Origin: Candidatus Cloacimonadota bacterium
GTDB lineage: Bacteria > Cloacimonadota > Cloacimonadia > Cloacimonadales > Cloacimonadaceae
Direction of reading: 5' to 3'
Assembly (NCBI GenBank): GCA_023228285.1
Contig: JALOBM010000007.1
Coordinates: 1 to 59,641, forward strand
Length of the DNA stretch: 59,641 nt
In this document: positions 1 to 8,258 of the stretch, in pieces
Position numbering within the stretch: the stretch's first letter is position 1
Layout: each line of letters begins with the position of its first letter
Position numbers and translations under genes: made by a program
Notes under the pieces: generated by a model
Seen by the model: only the letters and a program-made list of their open reading frames with translations
What the model was told of the DNA's origin: nothing
Databases searched by the model: none

Positions 1-186
1 AAAGATGGCATACTGGCCTTCTTGTCAATTCGGTTTCGAAAGCATATTTTAGTCGTTTCGCCCACTTTTTCACCTAACTCATGCGCTAACTCATTGGAAA
101 TAGATCAGGTCAAAGTGAACAGTCTCTGTTTTTGGTACAGAGATCAGCCCGAACCCTCCTGGAAGACGCGAGGTTAGCTCACTTGC
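1..186. other. Left-edge sequence without a recognised gene
   Basis: This short stretch lies downstream of the minus-strand methyltransferase. I see no convincing reading frame, terminator or repeat in it. A gene entering from the left cannot be excluded. Confidence 0.4.
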
Positions 187-852
187 TTAAGCCCGGCTTA
201 CATGCACCCAAAAGTCTCGCTCGATCTTGCGTATGCGGTAGTGAAAACCCTGCCTTTGGGAGAATAGCTTTTGGATGTCTTCGTAACTATACAGAAATAA
301 TGGACAACGGTTTTTATAGCGTAATCTGCGCTGCAGGGCCAGAATGCCTCCGGCAACCGGGAAGCTGAAGAAGCAAGCGTTGCGTGTGAGGGAAAGAGCG
401 TTGTCCACTACAGCCCGTGCATCCGGCATATAGTCCATGAAGCCCATCAGTATCACATAGTCGTAGAGGGGGCCTTCTTCCAGCTCAAAAAAATCCGCAG
501 TTTCAAATCTACACACATCCTGCAGCCCGGCTTCGGCGGCTTTTGTACGTGCCAGCTCCGTCATTTGGGGGGCAAAATCGATGCCATATACCGAAGCTGC
601 TCCGCGTTTTGCCAGGGCGATGCTGTAATGTCCGGGTCCACAACCCACGTCCAAAACGCTCTTACCCTCGATGGGCATACAATAGCGCATACACAGTTCA
701 TAGCGCAAGCGCATGCTTTTCCTGAAACAGCGGTTGATCACGCTCTGCCAGGGGCTTTTTACCGTGCCATAGATGGCATCGAAATCGGGAGCATAATCAT
801 CAAAGAAAGTCCGGGTTTTTTGGGGATCAGGCTCAACTATTGTGCGTTTCAT
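187..852 (-). CDS. Class I SAM-dependent methyltransferase
   Basis: A soluble 221-residue protein with a Rossmann-type methyltransferase fold. The SAM-binding motif I (VLDVGCGPGHYS) lies at about residues 66-77, followed by an acidic position at the end of the next strand (YGIDFAP). The substrate cannot be read from the sequence. The start overlaps the end of the polysaccharide deacetylase gene by 20 bp, so the two are co-transcribed and probably translationally coupled. That context suggests a role in building or modifying a surface polysaccharide or a small precursor, but this is inference. Length is normal for the family. Confidence 0.85.
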   Translation of the reverse strand: MKRTIVEPDPQKTRTFFDDYAPDFDAIYGTVKSPWQSVINRCFRKSMRLRYELCMRYCMPIEGKSVLDVGCGPGHYSIALAKRGAASVYGIDFAPQMTELARTKAAEAGLQDVCRFETADFFELEEGPLYDYVILMGFMDYMPDARAVVDNALSLTRNACFFSFPVAGGILALQRRLRYKNRCPLFLYSYEDIQKLFSQRQGFHYRIRKIERDFWVHVSRA

Positions 853-1672
853 AGTAGTCCTTCAAGCGTTGATATTCGGTGATCTGCAGTAGTGCCTCCA
901 ATTTGCCGGGCACGGATTTCATGTTTACATAGCTCTTGAAATAGCGATACAGATTCATGCTTATTCTGGGGTGATCGGGATCCATTTCACGGGGATGGAT
1001 ATAGACGAGCAGCGGCCGTTTCATCAAAGTGCGGTGCGCCATGTGGATTAATAGCGGTTTCGGGAAAAAGCGTAAATAACCACCGCCAAACATATTTAGC
1101 TTCATCCCTGCCATCTCTGCCATGCCAATGGGAAATTCACAGATACTACCGGAATTTGTTTGAATCTTTGAGGGGTAAAGCTGCACTCCAGGTATCAGGC
1201 GATGATGCAAGCGGTTTGGCACAAGCGAAGAATCGTACAGATAACCTGCTTGCAACAAGGATTCAAAGAACCAGGGATTGCGATGGTCTATGGAAAAACC
1301 GGCACCGCGATAGCCAATTACGGCTTCCCCACAGATGTCTTCCAAGAGCATCCGGGATTGCAGAGCTTCTGCGAAGAAATCACTTTGACTCTGTGTGCAC
1401 ACTTCGGTATGATACATACCGTGAGAGGCAATTTCGTGACCTTGGGACATGGCCTTTTTCACCAGATGAGGGTATCTTTTGGCGATGTATCCCAGAAAGA
1501 AGAGGCTAGCTGTTACATTGTGCTCTGCCAGTAAATCCAGTAGACGATCCAGGCTATACTCCACTCTGGAGGGTAACTGGTCCCAACTGGTGATATCAGG
1601 AGTTCCTCTCACGCCAATGATGTGATAGTAATCCTCGATGTCAATCGTGAAAAATGCCGGCTTTATAATCAT
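833..1672 (-). CDS. Polysaccharide deacetylase, exopolysaccharide (XrtA/PEP-CTERM-associated) type
   Basis: A 279-residue carbohydrate esterase family 4 (NodB-fold) enzyme, expected to remove acetyl groups from an N-acetylated polysaccharide. Visible motifs are the metal-binding/catalytic Asp region TIDIEDYYH (about 9-17), the metal-binding His motif SHGMYH (83-88) and the YRGAGFS motif (121-127). The C-terminal part, with HPREMDPDHPR, matches the DUF3473 extension typical of deacetylases in exosortase-linked exopolysaccharide clusters. No signal peptide is visible, so it probably acts in the cytoplasm or on a membrane-linked intermediate. It is followed by an overlapping methyltransferase. 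The rest of any polysaccharide cluster would lie left of the window. Confidence 0.88.
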   Translation of the reverse strand: MIIKPAFFTIDIEDYYHIIGVRGTPDITSWDQLPSRVEYSLDRLLDLLAEHNVTASLFFLGYIAKRYPHLVKKAMSQGHEIASHGMYHTEVCTQSQSDFFAEALQSRMLLEDICGEAVIGYRGAGFSIDHRNPWFFESLLQAGYLYDSSLVPNRLHHRLIPGVQLYPSKIQTNSGSICEFPIGMAEMAGMKLNMFGGGYLRFFPKPLLIHMAHRTLMKRPLLVYIHPREMDPDHPRISMNLYRYFKSYVNMKSVPGKLEALLQITEYQRLKDYYETHNS

Positions 1673-2237
1673 ATTCTTTCGTTTCTCGGGTTATCAATAA
1701 TGGCAGTATCCTCGGAACGCAGACAGGAAAAATCCTGCAATGCGTTCATATAGCGATTTATTTATTTTTGAGCAGGCAGCATATGTGTCAAGCAAATTGT
1801 GGATTGGCGTGCCTTCTTTGTCTTGTGCATACTAATGGTTCTTTGGAAAATGCCAATCAAATTAGGCTGATATTTAACTAGAAATGTAGCGCACAGAGCA
1901 GATAAAAACATTTGCAATCTGGATTTTTTAATAAGACACTCACATTCCCCCCTGCACTTTATCTATATATAAAGCAGATATCATCGGGTGATCATCGAGT
2001 GGCTACTGCTTTATAACGCCTTTATATCTGCTTCGGCACAGCATGAAGTAAAGAGAATGAATACCACGCAGAATACTCAGATCGAAGGGATTTATGCAGA
2101 TTACTATGTTAGTAGAATGTTGAACAAGATGGAGTAACAAGGAGCCATAACATGAAATTGATGAAACAGGGAGCATGGAATTGAAAGATCATCAGCATGA
2201 TAGCGCAGTGGGCAGATATCTGGTAGGATAATCGGTA
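1673..2237. other. Gene-free gap with a family A repeat
   Basis: About 565 bp without a supported gene. It should contain the promoter of the deacetylase operon at its left side. Its main recognisable content is the family A repeat at 1974-2040; the rest has no reading frame that looks coding. Confidence 0.6.
1974..2040 (+). repeat. Family A dispersed repeat, copy A1
   Basis: The 56-bp core is 1975-2030. It starts with CAGATATCA and ends with TATATCTG, an inverted pair. Inside are two adjacent 11-bp copies, ATCATCGGGTG (1980-1990) and ATCATCGAGTG (1991-2001). A conserved tail CTTCGGCAC follows the core. Close relatives occur at 15050, 30216, 48164 and 59311. Confidence 0.85.
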
Positions 2238-2540
2238 TCAGATCGCTCGCTTTAGGATCGGATCTTGCTCCCGAGCCTTAGGCTGTAACGCCGGGATATG
2301 AGGTTCTGCTGCGCTGCAATTCATACTGAAGCCCTGCACCGTATTCCAGGCCAATTCCTGAATCAGATGAGCTGTAAGATGATCCAGCGCTTCAGGATGA
2401 TATGGGTTACCAAGGGGATTGATATTCCAGATCTTGGCCAGCAATCCCAGGCACAGCACCAGTAACAAAAACAAGAGCACTTTCTTTATAAAGCCTCCCA
2501 AATACTGTTCAAAACTGCTATTCATCTCATTACATTCCAT
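2238..2540 (-). CDS. Small putative single-pass membrane protein
   Basis: A possible 100-residue protein with one clear hydrophobic helix (VLLFLLLVLCLGLLAKI, about residues 21-37) preceded by two lysines, which predicts an N-in signal-anchor. The remainder is polar and resembles no family I know. The first ATG (2540) has a weak AAGAAG upstream; the in-frame ATG at 2525, preceded by GGAATG, is an alternative. It stands alone between two dispersed repeats. It may be a real small protein or a chance frame in a decayed region. Confidence 0.4.
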   Translation of the reverse strand: MECNEMNSSFEQYLGGFIKKVLLFLLLVLCLGLLAKIWNINPLGNPYHPEALDHLTAHLIQELAWNTVQGFSMNCSAAEPHIPALQPKAREQDPILKRAI

Positions 2541-3008
2541 ACTTCTTTATTGTGAAGATGTCATTGATTCCAATAGCCAGATCGCTTTAGATTATTCAAC
2601 CACTAAAATGTATGGCATTCCCTGTTTTGGATTCATTCTGATTCACGTCTGCCAGCGATCCCTTCGTAATCGATGATTAGTCTAAACCAATGCCATCTAA
2701 GGATTTATCAAAGCATACTGGGGACTAGTAATGCCCTGGAGTTCAAGCCATCTATGCTATCTGTCTCTGTTAAAATAAGTTATGGGGTGGCTCGGACTTC
2801 AGGCAATACATAGTTCCATTCCTGCCATTGAAGTCCATTTGACCATATAACATATAGGTATACAATATACATAAGGTCAAATGAACTCCATTCGCATGAC
2901 TCGAGCAGGTCAAGCAAACTGGGGAATGCGGGAAATAACTTGACAGAAATGCTGAGATGTTAAGAACATACAATTAACGAATAATTTCCATAACCCAAAG
3001 GGGGAAGG
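2541..3008. other. Gap holding a family B repeat and the upstream region of the sensor kinase
   Basis: No supported gene. The family B repeat (minus orientation) takes up the middle. The last 120 bp must carry the promoter of the downstream kinase, whose ribosome-binding site is the purine run just before 3009. Confidence 0.55.
2729..2890 (-). repeat. Family B dispersed repeat, copy B1
   Basis: On the minus strand the element opens with a hairpin whose arms are CATTTGACC and GGTCAAATG (plus coordinates 2875-2883 and 2836-2844). It continues with GACTTCA and TGAAGTC arms, a CACCCC block and an AACAGAGACAGATAGCAT tail. The same order of blocks is found at 15139, 29973 and 59424. Confidence 0.8.
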
Positions 3009-4124
3009 ATGACGAATAAGGACAATTGTGATAAAGTGGGAATCTTCAGAGGGTTGACCGAAGCCCAGATCAGCGAGTTTTCTTCGGAATTGGAGCGGGT
3101 GAAGTATGCCAAGGGCGCTCAGATAATCACAGAGAACGATTCTGCGGACACTTTATTTTTTATCTGCAAGGGGAAAGTGAAGATCAGCAAGGGTTTGAAA
3201 AATATCGAAACTCCTTCTGCTGATCTTACCACTTTGGAGTCGGGCGAATTTTTCGGGGAGATGGGCATCATCAACGATGAGACTCGCAGTGCCACAGTGG
3301 TTGCTATGGAGGATGTGGAACTGCTTGTAATCCCCAGAGACCTTTTCCTGCGTATCTCTTTTAAATATCCAGAGATAATGTTTAATCTGATGCAGACTCT
3401 TTCGGGACGTTTGAGGGATACAAACGAGCGTTTTGCCAGCCTGATGGATGAAATGATCAGTAAAAACAGGCTGATGGCCATAGGCATGGCTGCCAGCAAG
3501 ATCATACACGATCTGAAAACGCCGCTCACGGTGATTGTGCTTACCGCACAACTGATCGAGAATCTCTTTCCCGGCAGCAATGAATTTACCCAAAGCATTG
3601 TAAAGCAGACCCGCCTGATAGATCAATTGGTTCGCGAGATCCTGGATTTTGCCCGGGGAGTGGAAAGCAGCCCTCTGATCCAAAAGGTGAATCTCAGCGA
3701 TTTCTTCGACGACTTGAAAGAGATCAACGACACCACTTTGAAGGGACGCAATATCAGCTTTGTTACCGAAAACAAAGTGAAGGATTATGTTCATTTTGAC
3801 GAGAACAAGATCCGCCGCGTATTGATGAATCTGATCAAGAATTCCAGTGAAGCGATGACCACCGATGGCGAGATAAAGCTAACTGCCTCTTTGGCTTCGG
3901 GTTGGCTGCAGATCAGTGTGATGGACAATGGTCCCGGAGTGCCACCAGCGATACGGGACAAGATATTTGAGCCTTTTGTATCCGAAGGAAAGCAGTATGG
4001 AACCGGATTGGGTTTGCCCATCTGTCGCAAGCTGGTTCAGGAACACCGCGGCCGCTTGGAATACATCCCCCTGGAGCAAGGGGGTAGCCGCTTTGATATC
4101 AGGATTCCACAGAGCATCAAATAA
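3009..4124 (+). CDS. Histidine kinase with N-terminal cyclic-nucleotide-binding domain
   Basis: A 371-residue soluble sensor kinase. Residues about 10-135 form a CRP-type cNMP-binding domain with the phosphate-binding cassette FGEMGIINDETRSATV (82-97). The dimerisation/phosphoacceptor helix has the H-box HDLKTPLT with His167. The ATPase domain shows the N-box (NLIKNSSEAM), G1 (DNGPGVP), F (IFEPF) and G2 (GTGLGLP) motifs. There is no transmembrane segment and no receiver domain, so it senses something in the cytoplasm and needs a separate response regulator. The only response regulator in the window is at 58043. The start is supported by a strong GGGGGAAGG just upstream. The gene precedes rpmB by about 70 bp. 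Confidence 0.92.
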   Translation: MTNKDNCDKVGIFRGLTEAQISEFSSELERVKYAKGAQIITENDSADTLFFICKGKVKISKGLKNIETPSADLTTLESGEFFGEMGIINDETRSATVVAMEDVELLVIPRDLFLRISFKYPEIMFNLMQTLSGRLRDTNERFASLMDEMISKNRLMAIGMAASKIIHDLKTPLTVIVLTAQLIENLFPGSNEFTQSIVKQTRLIDQLVREILDFARGVESSPLIQKVNLSDFFDDLKEINDTTLKGRNISFVTENKVKDYVHFDENKIRRVLMNLIKNSSEAMTTDGEIKLTASLASGWLQISVMDNGPGVPPAIRDKIFEPFVSEGKQYGTGLGLPICRKLVQEHRGRLEYIPLEQGGSRFDIRIPQSIK

Positions 4125-4193
4125 AAAGGCTTGTCAAAAATAGGGGCTGAAATATTTTGGTGCTCTAAACGAAAATTTAAGGGACGGTTTATC

Positions 4194-4391
4194 ATGTCAA
4201 AGATATGCGATGTCTGCGGAAAGACAGCTCAGGTTGGTAATCATCGCTCACACGCGGTGAACGCTACTAAGCGTCGTTTCTTTCCGAACTTGCACGAAGT
4301 CCGCGCCACTATCGATGGCGGTACCAAGCGTGTAAAAGTCTGTAGCTCTTGCCTTAAAGCAAATAAAGTCCGTAAAGCCGTATCCAGATAA
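4194..4391 (+). CDS. rpmB: 50S ribosomal protein L28
   Basis: A 65-residue L28 of the large ribosomal subunit. It begins [10 protein letters not shown] and contains the family-typical region with [10 protein letters not shown]. It keeps both CxxC pairs (CDVC near the N-terminus and CSSC near residue 51), so it is the zinc-ribbon form. The reading frame is open further upstream, but the ATG at 4194 gives the family N-terminus and is preceded by GGGACGG. A terminator follows at 4427. Confidence 0.97.
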   Translation: MSKICDVCGKTAQVGNHRSHAVNATKRRFFPNLHEVRATIDGGTKRVKVCSSCLKANKVRKAVSR

Positions 4392-4426
4392 GATACTTCT
4401 TAACGCGCATAAGAGCTTTTTATAAT

Positions 4427-4459
4427 CGGGAATTGCGGTGAATCCGGATTCCCTTTTTT
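4427..4459 (+). terminator. Rho-independent terminator after rpmB
   Basis: GGGAAT (4428-4433) pairs with ATTCCC (4448-4453) and is followed directly by six T residues. It separates rpmB from the Bat operon. The loop is rather large (14 nt). Confidence 0.7.
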
Positions 4460-4492
4460 GATATTCACCTTTTTAACCTATATGGGGGTTAT

Positions 4493-5479
4493 GTGTTGAT
4501 CGAAGAGATTCGCGAGAAAGTGGAAGAGAGTTCTTTGGCTCTGAGAGACGTACGGCAGGAGATCGCGAAAGCGGTGATTGGCCAGGATGCCATCATCAGT
4601 CGCTTGTTGATTGCGATACTGGCGGATGGGCATGTATTGATCGAAGGAGTTCCGGGATTGGCTAAAACCCTGATCGTGAGCAGTTTGGCCAGCAGCCTGG
4701 ACGCCAGCTTTGCCCGGATTCAGTTCACTCCAGATTTATTGCCGGCAGACATCACCGGCACCTTGATCTTCAATCAGAAAACTGCAGAGTTCAGTCCCAA
4801 AAAGGGGCCGATCTTTGCCAATTTTATCCTAGCAGACGAGATCAACCGCGCACCGTCGAAAGTGCAATCCGCCTTACTGGAAGCCATGCAGGAGCGGCAA
4901 GTGACCTTGGGCGACCACAGTGAATGTCTACCTACGCCATTCTTTGTGATGGCAACCCAGAATCCCATAGAACAGGAAGGCACTTATCCTTTGCCGGAAG
5001 CTCAGGTGGATCGCTTTATGATGAAGCTGATCATCCGCTATCCCTCCATGGAAGAAGAGCGTAGGATAATGCAACTGATGGTGGATCCGAAGCCGGTGGA
5101 TATTCGCCCCGTTCTGAATCCCGCTCAAATATTGAAGATGCGGGAAGTGATGCACATGGTGTTTATGGAGGATAAGCTGAACGACTATATCCTGCATTTG
5201 GTGATGGCTACCCGGCATCCGGAGCGTTATCCGCGCTTGAGCAATCTTGGCCCCCTGATCAGCTACGGCGTAAGTCCCAGAGCCAGCATCAATCTGGCGC
5301 GGGCAGCAAAGGCTCATGCCTATATGGAAGGACGCGCCTACGTGATCCCGGACGACATCAAAACCATCGGCAAGGACGTGTTGCGCCATAGAATAGTGCT
5401 TTCTTATGAGGCTGAGGCCGAAGAAATCAAAAGTGAGGAGATCATCAGCCGCATTCTGGATGAAATCGAAGTACCATAA
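4493..5479 (+). CDS. MoxR family AAA+ ATPase
   Basis: A 328-residue MoxR-type AAA+ ATPase, thought to act as a chaperone that remodels or activates partner proteins together with VWA-domain proteins. The Walker A motif is GVPGLAKT (52-59) and the Walker B/sensor region is FILADEINRA (111-120), followed by ATQNPIEQEGTYPLPEAQ, a hallmark of the family. It starts with GTG; an overlapping ATG at 4491 is out of frame. A GGGGG purine run lies just upstream. It is the first gene of an eight-gene operon with DUF58 and Bat proteins. Confidence 0.95.
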   Translation: MLIEEIREKVEESSLALRDVRQEIAKAVIGQDAIISRLLIAILADGHVLIEGVPGLAKTLIVSSLASSLDASFARIQFTPDLLPADITGTLIFNQKTAEFSPKKGPIFANFILADEINRAPSKVQSALLEAMQERQVTLGDHSECLPTPFFVMATQNPIEQEGTYPLPEAQVDRFMMKLIIRYPSMEEERRIMQLMVDPKPVDIRPVLNPAQILKMREVMHMVFMEDKLNDYILHLVMATRHPERYPRLSNLGPLISYGVSPRASINLARAAKAHAYMEGRAYVIPDDIKTIGKDVLRHRIVLSYEAEAEEIKSEEIISRILDEIEVP

Positions 5480-5500
5480 AGATAGCATTTGGAGATAGAT

Positions 5501-6391
5501 GTGCATCTGGTAAGCACTGCCGATCTGATCAAGAAAATACGCCGCCTGGAGATCCAAACCAAAAACATGGTAAACGAAATCTTCAGCGGTGAGTATCATT
5601 CCAGTTTTCGGGGACAAGGGCTGGAATTCAGTGAAGTACGCGAATATCAGCCCGGAGACAATTACCGGGATATAGACTGGAACGTATCGGCCCGGCTGGG
5701 ATTGCCATATATAAAGAAATACCGGGAAACCCGCGAACTGAATGTAGTGTTTTTGGTGGATATCTCGGCTTCGCAGTTTCTGGGTACATCCTACGCGCTG
5801 AAAAAGGAGCGTATCGCGGAGATCGTGGCCACATTAGCGTTTTCTGCAGTGGCGAATGGCGACCGCTGTTCACTAATCCTGTATTCCGATGTGCTGGAAC
5901 GGTATCTGCCACCGCGAAAAGGGCGCAACAGAGCCCTGGAGATTATCAGGGAGATTCTGTATTATGAGCCTTCAGGTAAGGGTACGTCCCTGGAGGGAGC
6001 GTGCCGCTATGCCGCCAAGATACTGAATAAACGCGCGATAGTATTTCTGCTCTCGGACTTTTTGGATGGCGGTTACGAGAAAGCGATGGGCATCCTGGCC
6101 AAAAAGCATGACTTGGTGGCGATGCAGATCCTGGACAATAGCGAATTGGAACTCCCGAATGCGGGCATTCTGCGGTTACAAGACCCTGAAAGCGGGAGAG
6201 TGGCATACATCAATAGCTCGGATCGCAAACTGCGGGAAGCATACAAAGCGCGAGTGAATCTGGAGCAGGAGAAACTGGCGGCGAGCCTGAAGAAGATGGG
6301 CTGTGATCATCTGCTGTTCAAAAACGGCGATTCCTATGTGAAAGTGCTAAGGCAGTTCTTTGCTCTAAGGAACAAACGGAGGATGAAGTGA
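5501..6391 (+). CDS. DUF58 domain-containing protein
   Basis: A 296-residue cytoplasmic protein with the DUF58 signature (SFRGQGLEFSEVREYQPGD followed by YRDIDWNVSAR) and a degenerate von Willebrand A-like fold (VVFLVDISASQF, then LLSDFLDGG). MoxR-DUF58-VWA gene sets are conserved in many bacteria and are thought to work as one complex. I chose the GTG at 5501 because TTTGGAG lies at the right distance; an in-frame TTG at 5489 is possible. The stop overlaps the next start as GTGA. Confidence 0.92.
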   Translation: MHLVSTADLIKKIRRLEIQTKNMVNEIFSGEYHSSFRGQGLEFSEVREYQPGDNYRDIDWNVSARLGLPYIKKYRETRELNVVFLVDISASQFLGTSYALKKERIAEIVATLAFSAVANGDRCSLILYSDVLERYLPPRKGRNRALEIIREILYYEPSGKGTSLEGACRYAAKILNKRAIVFLLSDFLDGGYEKAMGILAKKHDLVAMQILDNSELELPNAGILRLQDPESGRVAYINSSDRKLREAYKARVNLEQEKLAASLKKMGCDHLLFKNGDSYVKVLRQFFALRNKRRMK

Positions 6392-7266
6392 GAAGATATG
6401 GACTATCTCTTTTGTTGATCCTGGCGGTATGTTCGCTGAATGCACAGTTGAAGCAGATGCTTTCGGGAGTGGACAGTCTGAAAGTGGGCACGCCGTTTGA
6501 GTTGAGGATTGAAACCGATTTTCCCCTAGAAGCCATAGAAATACCGGATACTCTCACGGAATTCAGAGTATTGGAACAAAAGATTGAGCGATTGGGCACA
6601 GGCAGCGTTGCCCGTTTGAACATTGTACCTTTGAGGACCGGAACCCTTAGCTTTCCCAAACTGAAGCTGAAACGGGCAGGACTCCTGGGGCCGAAGGCAG
6701 AAACCGATGCGTTCAGAGTGTTTGTGCTACGCAGCCGGGCAGAAGCGGATACTTTGTTGCGGGATCTGAAGCCATTGCGGCGATATCCCCTGCAGTTCCC
6801 CTTTTACTTGTATCTCGTGTTTCTGTTTGCCGCTGTGGTTTTGGCTGTATGGTTGCTGCTGATTGCGTTCAAGAAAGAAAAGAAGAAAGCTCCCTCTCCG
6901 GTGCAGAAACCCATTCCCATCGAGCCTGTACCACCGCATCTGAAAGCATTGAATGCCCTGGAAGAATTGGAGCAAAGCGGCTTGATGTATCGGGATTCTC
7001 TTGGCTATCACTTTCGATTGTCCATGATAGTGCGGGAGTATCTGGAGGAAAAGCTGGGGTTTGGGGCTACTCAGATGACCAACTCGGAGATTGCTGAGAG
7101 CCTGAGTGCAATAAGCTTTGCACCAAAACGGCAGTATCTGAATATCTTGCATTATTGCGATATGGTGAAGTTTGCCAAAGCGCAGGTGGAGATCGAAGAG
7201 GTCATCAGCCAGACTGCTGCTTTGCGCAGCCTGCTAATGGCCGGAGAGACAAAAGCGGATGTTTAG
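6388..7266 (+). CDS. Bat-operon membrane protein, BatD-like N-terminal region
   Basis: A 292-residue protein with a signal peptide (hydrophobic stretch ending LNAQ near residue 20), a periplasmic beta-rich domain of about 110 residues and one transmembrane helix (FPFYLYLVFLFAAVVLAVWL, about 133-152). A basic stretch and a cytoplasmic helical domain follow (HLKALNALEELEQSGL and VREYLEEKLGF). This resembles the uncharacterised protein found between DUF58 and BatA in Bacteroidetes-type Bat operons (DUF4381-like). It starts with GTG behind GGAGGATGAA and overlaps both neighbours. No enzymatic motif is visible; it is probably a membrane scaffold for the VWA proteins. Confidence 0.8.
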   Translation: MRRYGLSLLLILAVCSLNAQLKQMLSGVDSLKVGTPFELRIETDFPLEAIEIPDTLTEFRVLEQKIERLGTGSVARLNIVPLRTGTLSFPKLKLKRAGLLGPKAETDAFRVFVLRSRAEADTLLRDLKPLRRYPLQFPFYLYLVFLFAAVVLAVWLLLIAFKKEKKKAPSPVQKPIPIEPVPPHLKALNALEELEQSGLMYRDSLGYHFRLSMIVREYLEEKLGFGATQMTNSEIAESLSAISFAPKRQYLNILHYCDMVKFAKAQVEIEEVISQTAALRSLLMAGETKADV

Positions 7267-8254
7267 ATTTGCTCAGCCCCTGTATCTTCTTTTCCTGATA
7301 ATGATTCCAGCATATCTGTATCTGGAATTGGTCTTGCGTAAGCCATCCAAGCTGTCCTTACCCGCCAGTAGGTTGAATATTCTTCTGCAGATCAAGGGTA
7401 ATAGGGGGATGGGAGCCCTGCTGTATCCGGTGCTGCGTTCTCTTATCCTGCTCTTTTTGATCCTTGCTCTGGCCCGACCGCAGTGGGGGAGTAATTCACG
7501 CTTGTTTCAGAAGCAGGGCGTGGACATCGTGATAGCCCTGGACGTGAGCGGTTCGATGCTGGCATTGGACTTTTTGCCGCAAAACAGGTTGGGAGCAGCG
7601 GTAAAGGTAGCCAAAGACTTTGTGTCCGGACGGCCTAATGACCGTTTTTCACTGGTCGCTTTTTCCGAATATGCCATCACTGCCAGTCCATTAACCTATG
7701 ACCACGCTGCCGTGATGAGTGCTTTGGATCATTTGCAGGTAAATATGGAGGCTTCCGGAACAGCAGTGGGAATGGGGCTTGCTAAGGCTGTGGCGCGATT
7801 GAAAGACAGCCAGGCAAAATCACGCATAGTGATCCTGATCACGGACGGAGTGAGCAATACCGGAGAGATAGACCCCATCTCAGCTGCGAAGATGGCGGCT
7901 GCATTGGGCATCAAAGTGTATCCCATCGGAGTGGGCAGTGGTGGAATGGTGCCATTTCCGTATGCCGATCCCTTCTTTGGAAATCGCAATATTCCCACAT
8001 TGATCGAGCTCGATATGGAGAGCTTGGACAGGATAGCCACGATCACCGGGACCAAGCAGGCTTCAAAGGCCACTGATGCCGGTGAACTGCGCAAGATCAT
8101 GCAGGAACTGGACACTTTGGAAAAGAGCGATTTGAGCAGCAAACTAAACTATAGGTGGGACGATAGATTCGGCATTATGTTGTGGATTGCCCTGTTGCTG
8201 CTGGGTCTTGAGATAGTCTTGAAAAGCTGGATAATCCCGGTTCTGCCGGAGTAG
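7259..8254 (+). CDS. batA: BatA, VWA-domain membrane protein
   Basis: A 331-residue protein with N-terminal membrane helices (about 8-25 and 58-73), a von Willebrand factor A domain and a C-terminal helix (FGIMLWIALLLLGLEIVL). The metal-ion-dependent adhesion site is intact: DVSGSM (95-100), a downstream Thr in the SGTAVG region, and VILITDGVSNTG. In the aerotolerance (Bat) system, BatA and BatB display VWA domains in the periplasm. It overlaps the previous gene by 8 bp and is followed by batB after 4 bp. Confidence 0.93.
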   Translation: MFRFAQPLYLLFLIMIPAYLYLELVLRKPSKLSLPASRLNILLQIKGNRGMGALLYPVLRSLILLFLILALARPQWGSNSRLFQKQGVDIVIALDVSGSMLALDFLPQNRLGAAVKVAKDFVSGRPNDRFSLVAFSEYAITASPLTYDHAAVMSALDHLQVNMEASGTAVGMGLAKAVARLKDSQAKSRIVILITDGVSNTGEIDPISAAKMAAALGIKVYPIGVGSGGMVPFPYADPFFGNRNIPTLIELDMESLDRIATITGTKQASKATDAGELRKIMQELDTLEKSDLSSKLNYRWDDRFGIMLWIALLLLGLEIVLKSWIIPVLPE

Positions 8255-8258
8255 TGCG

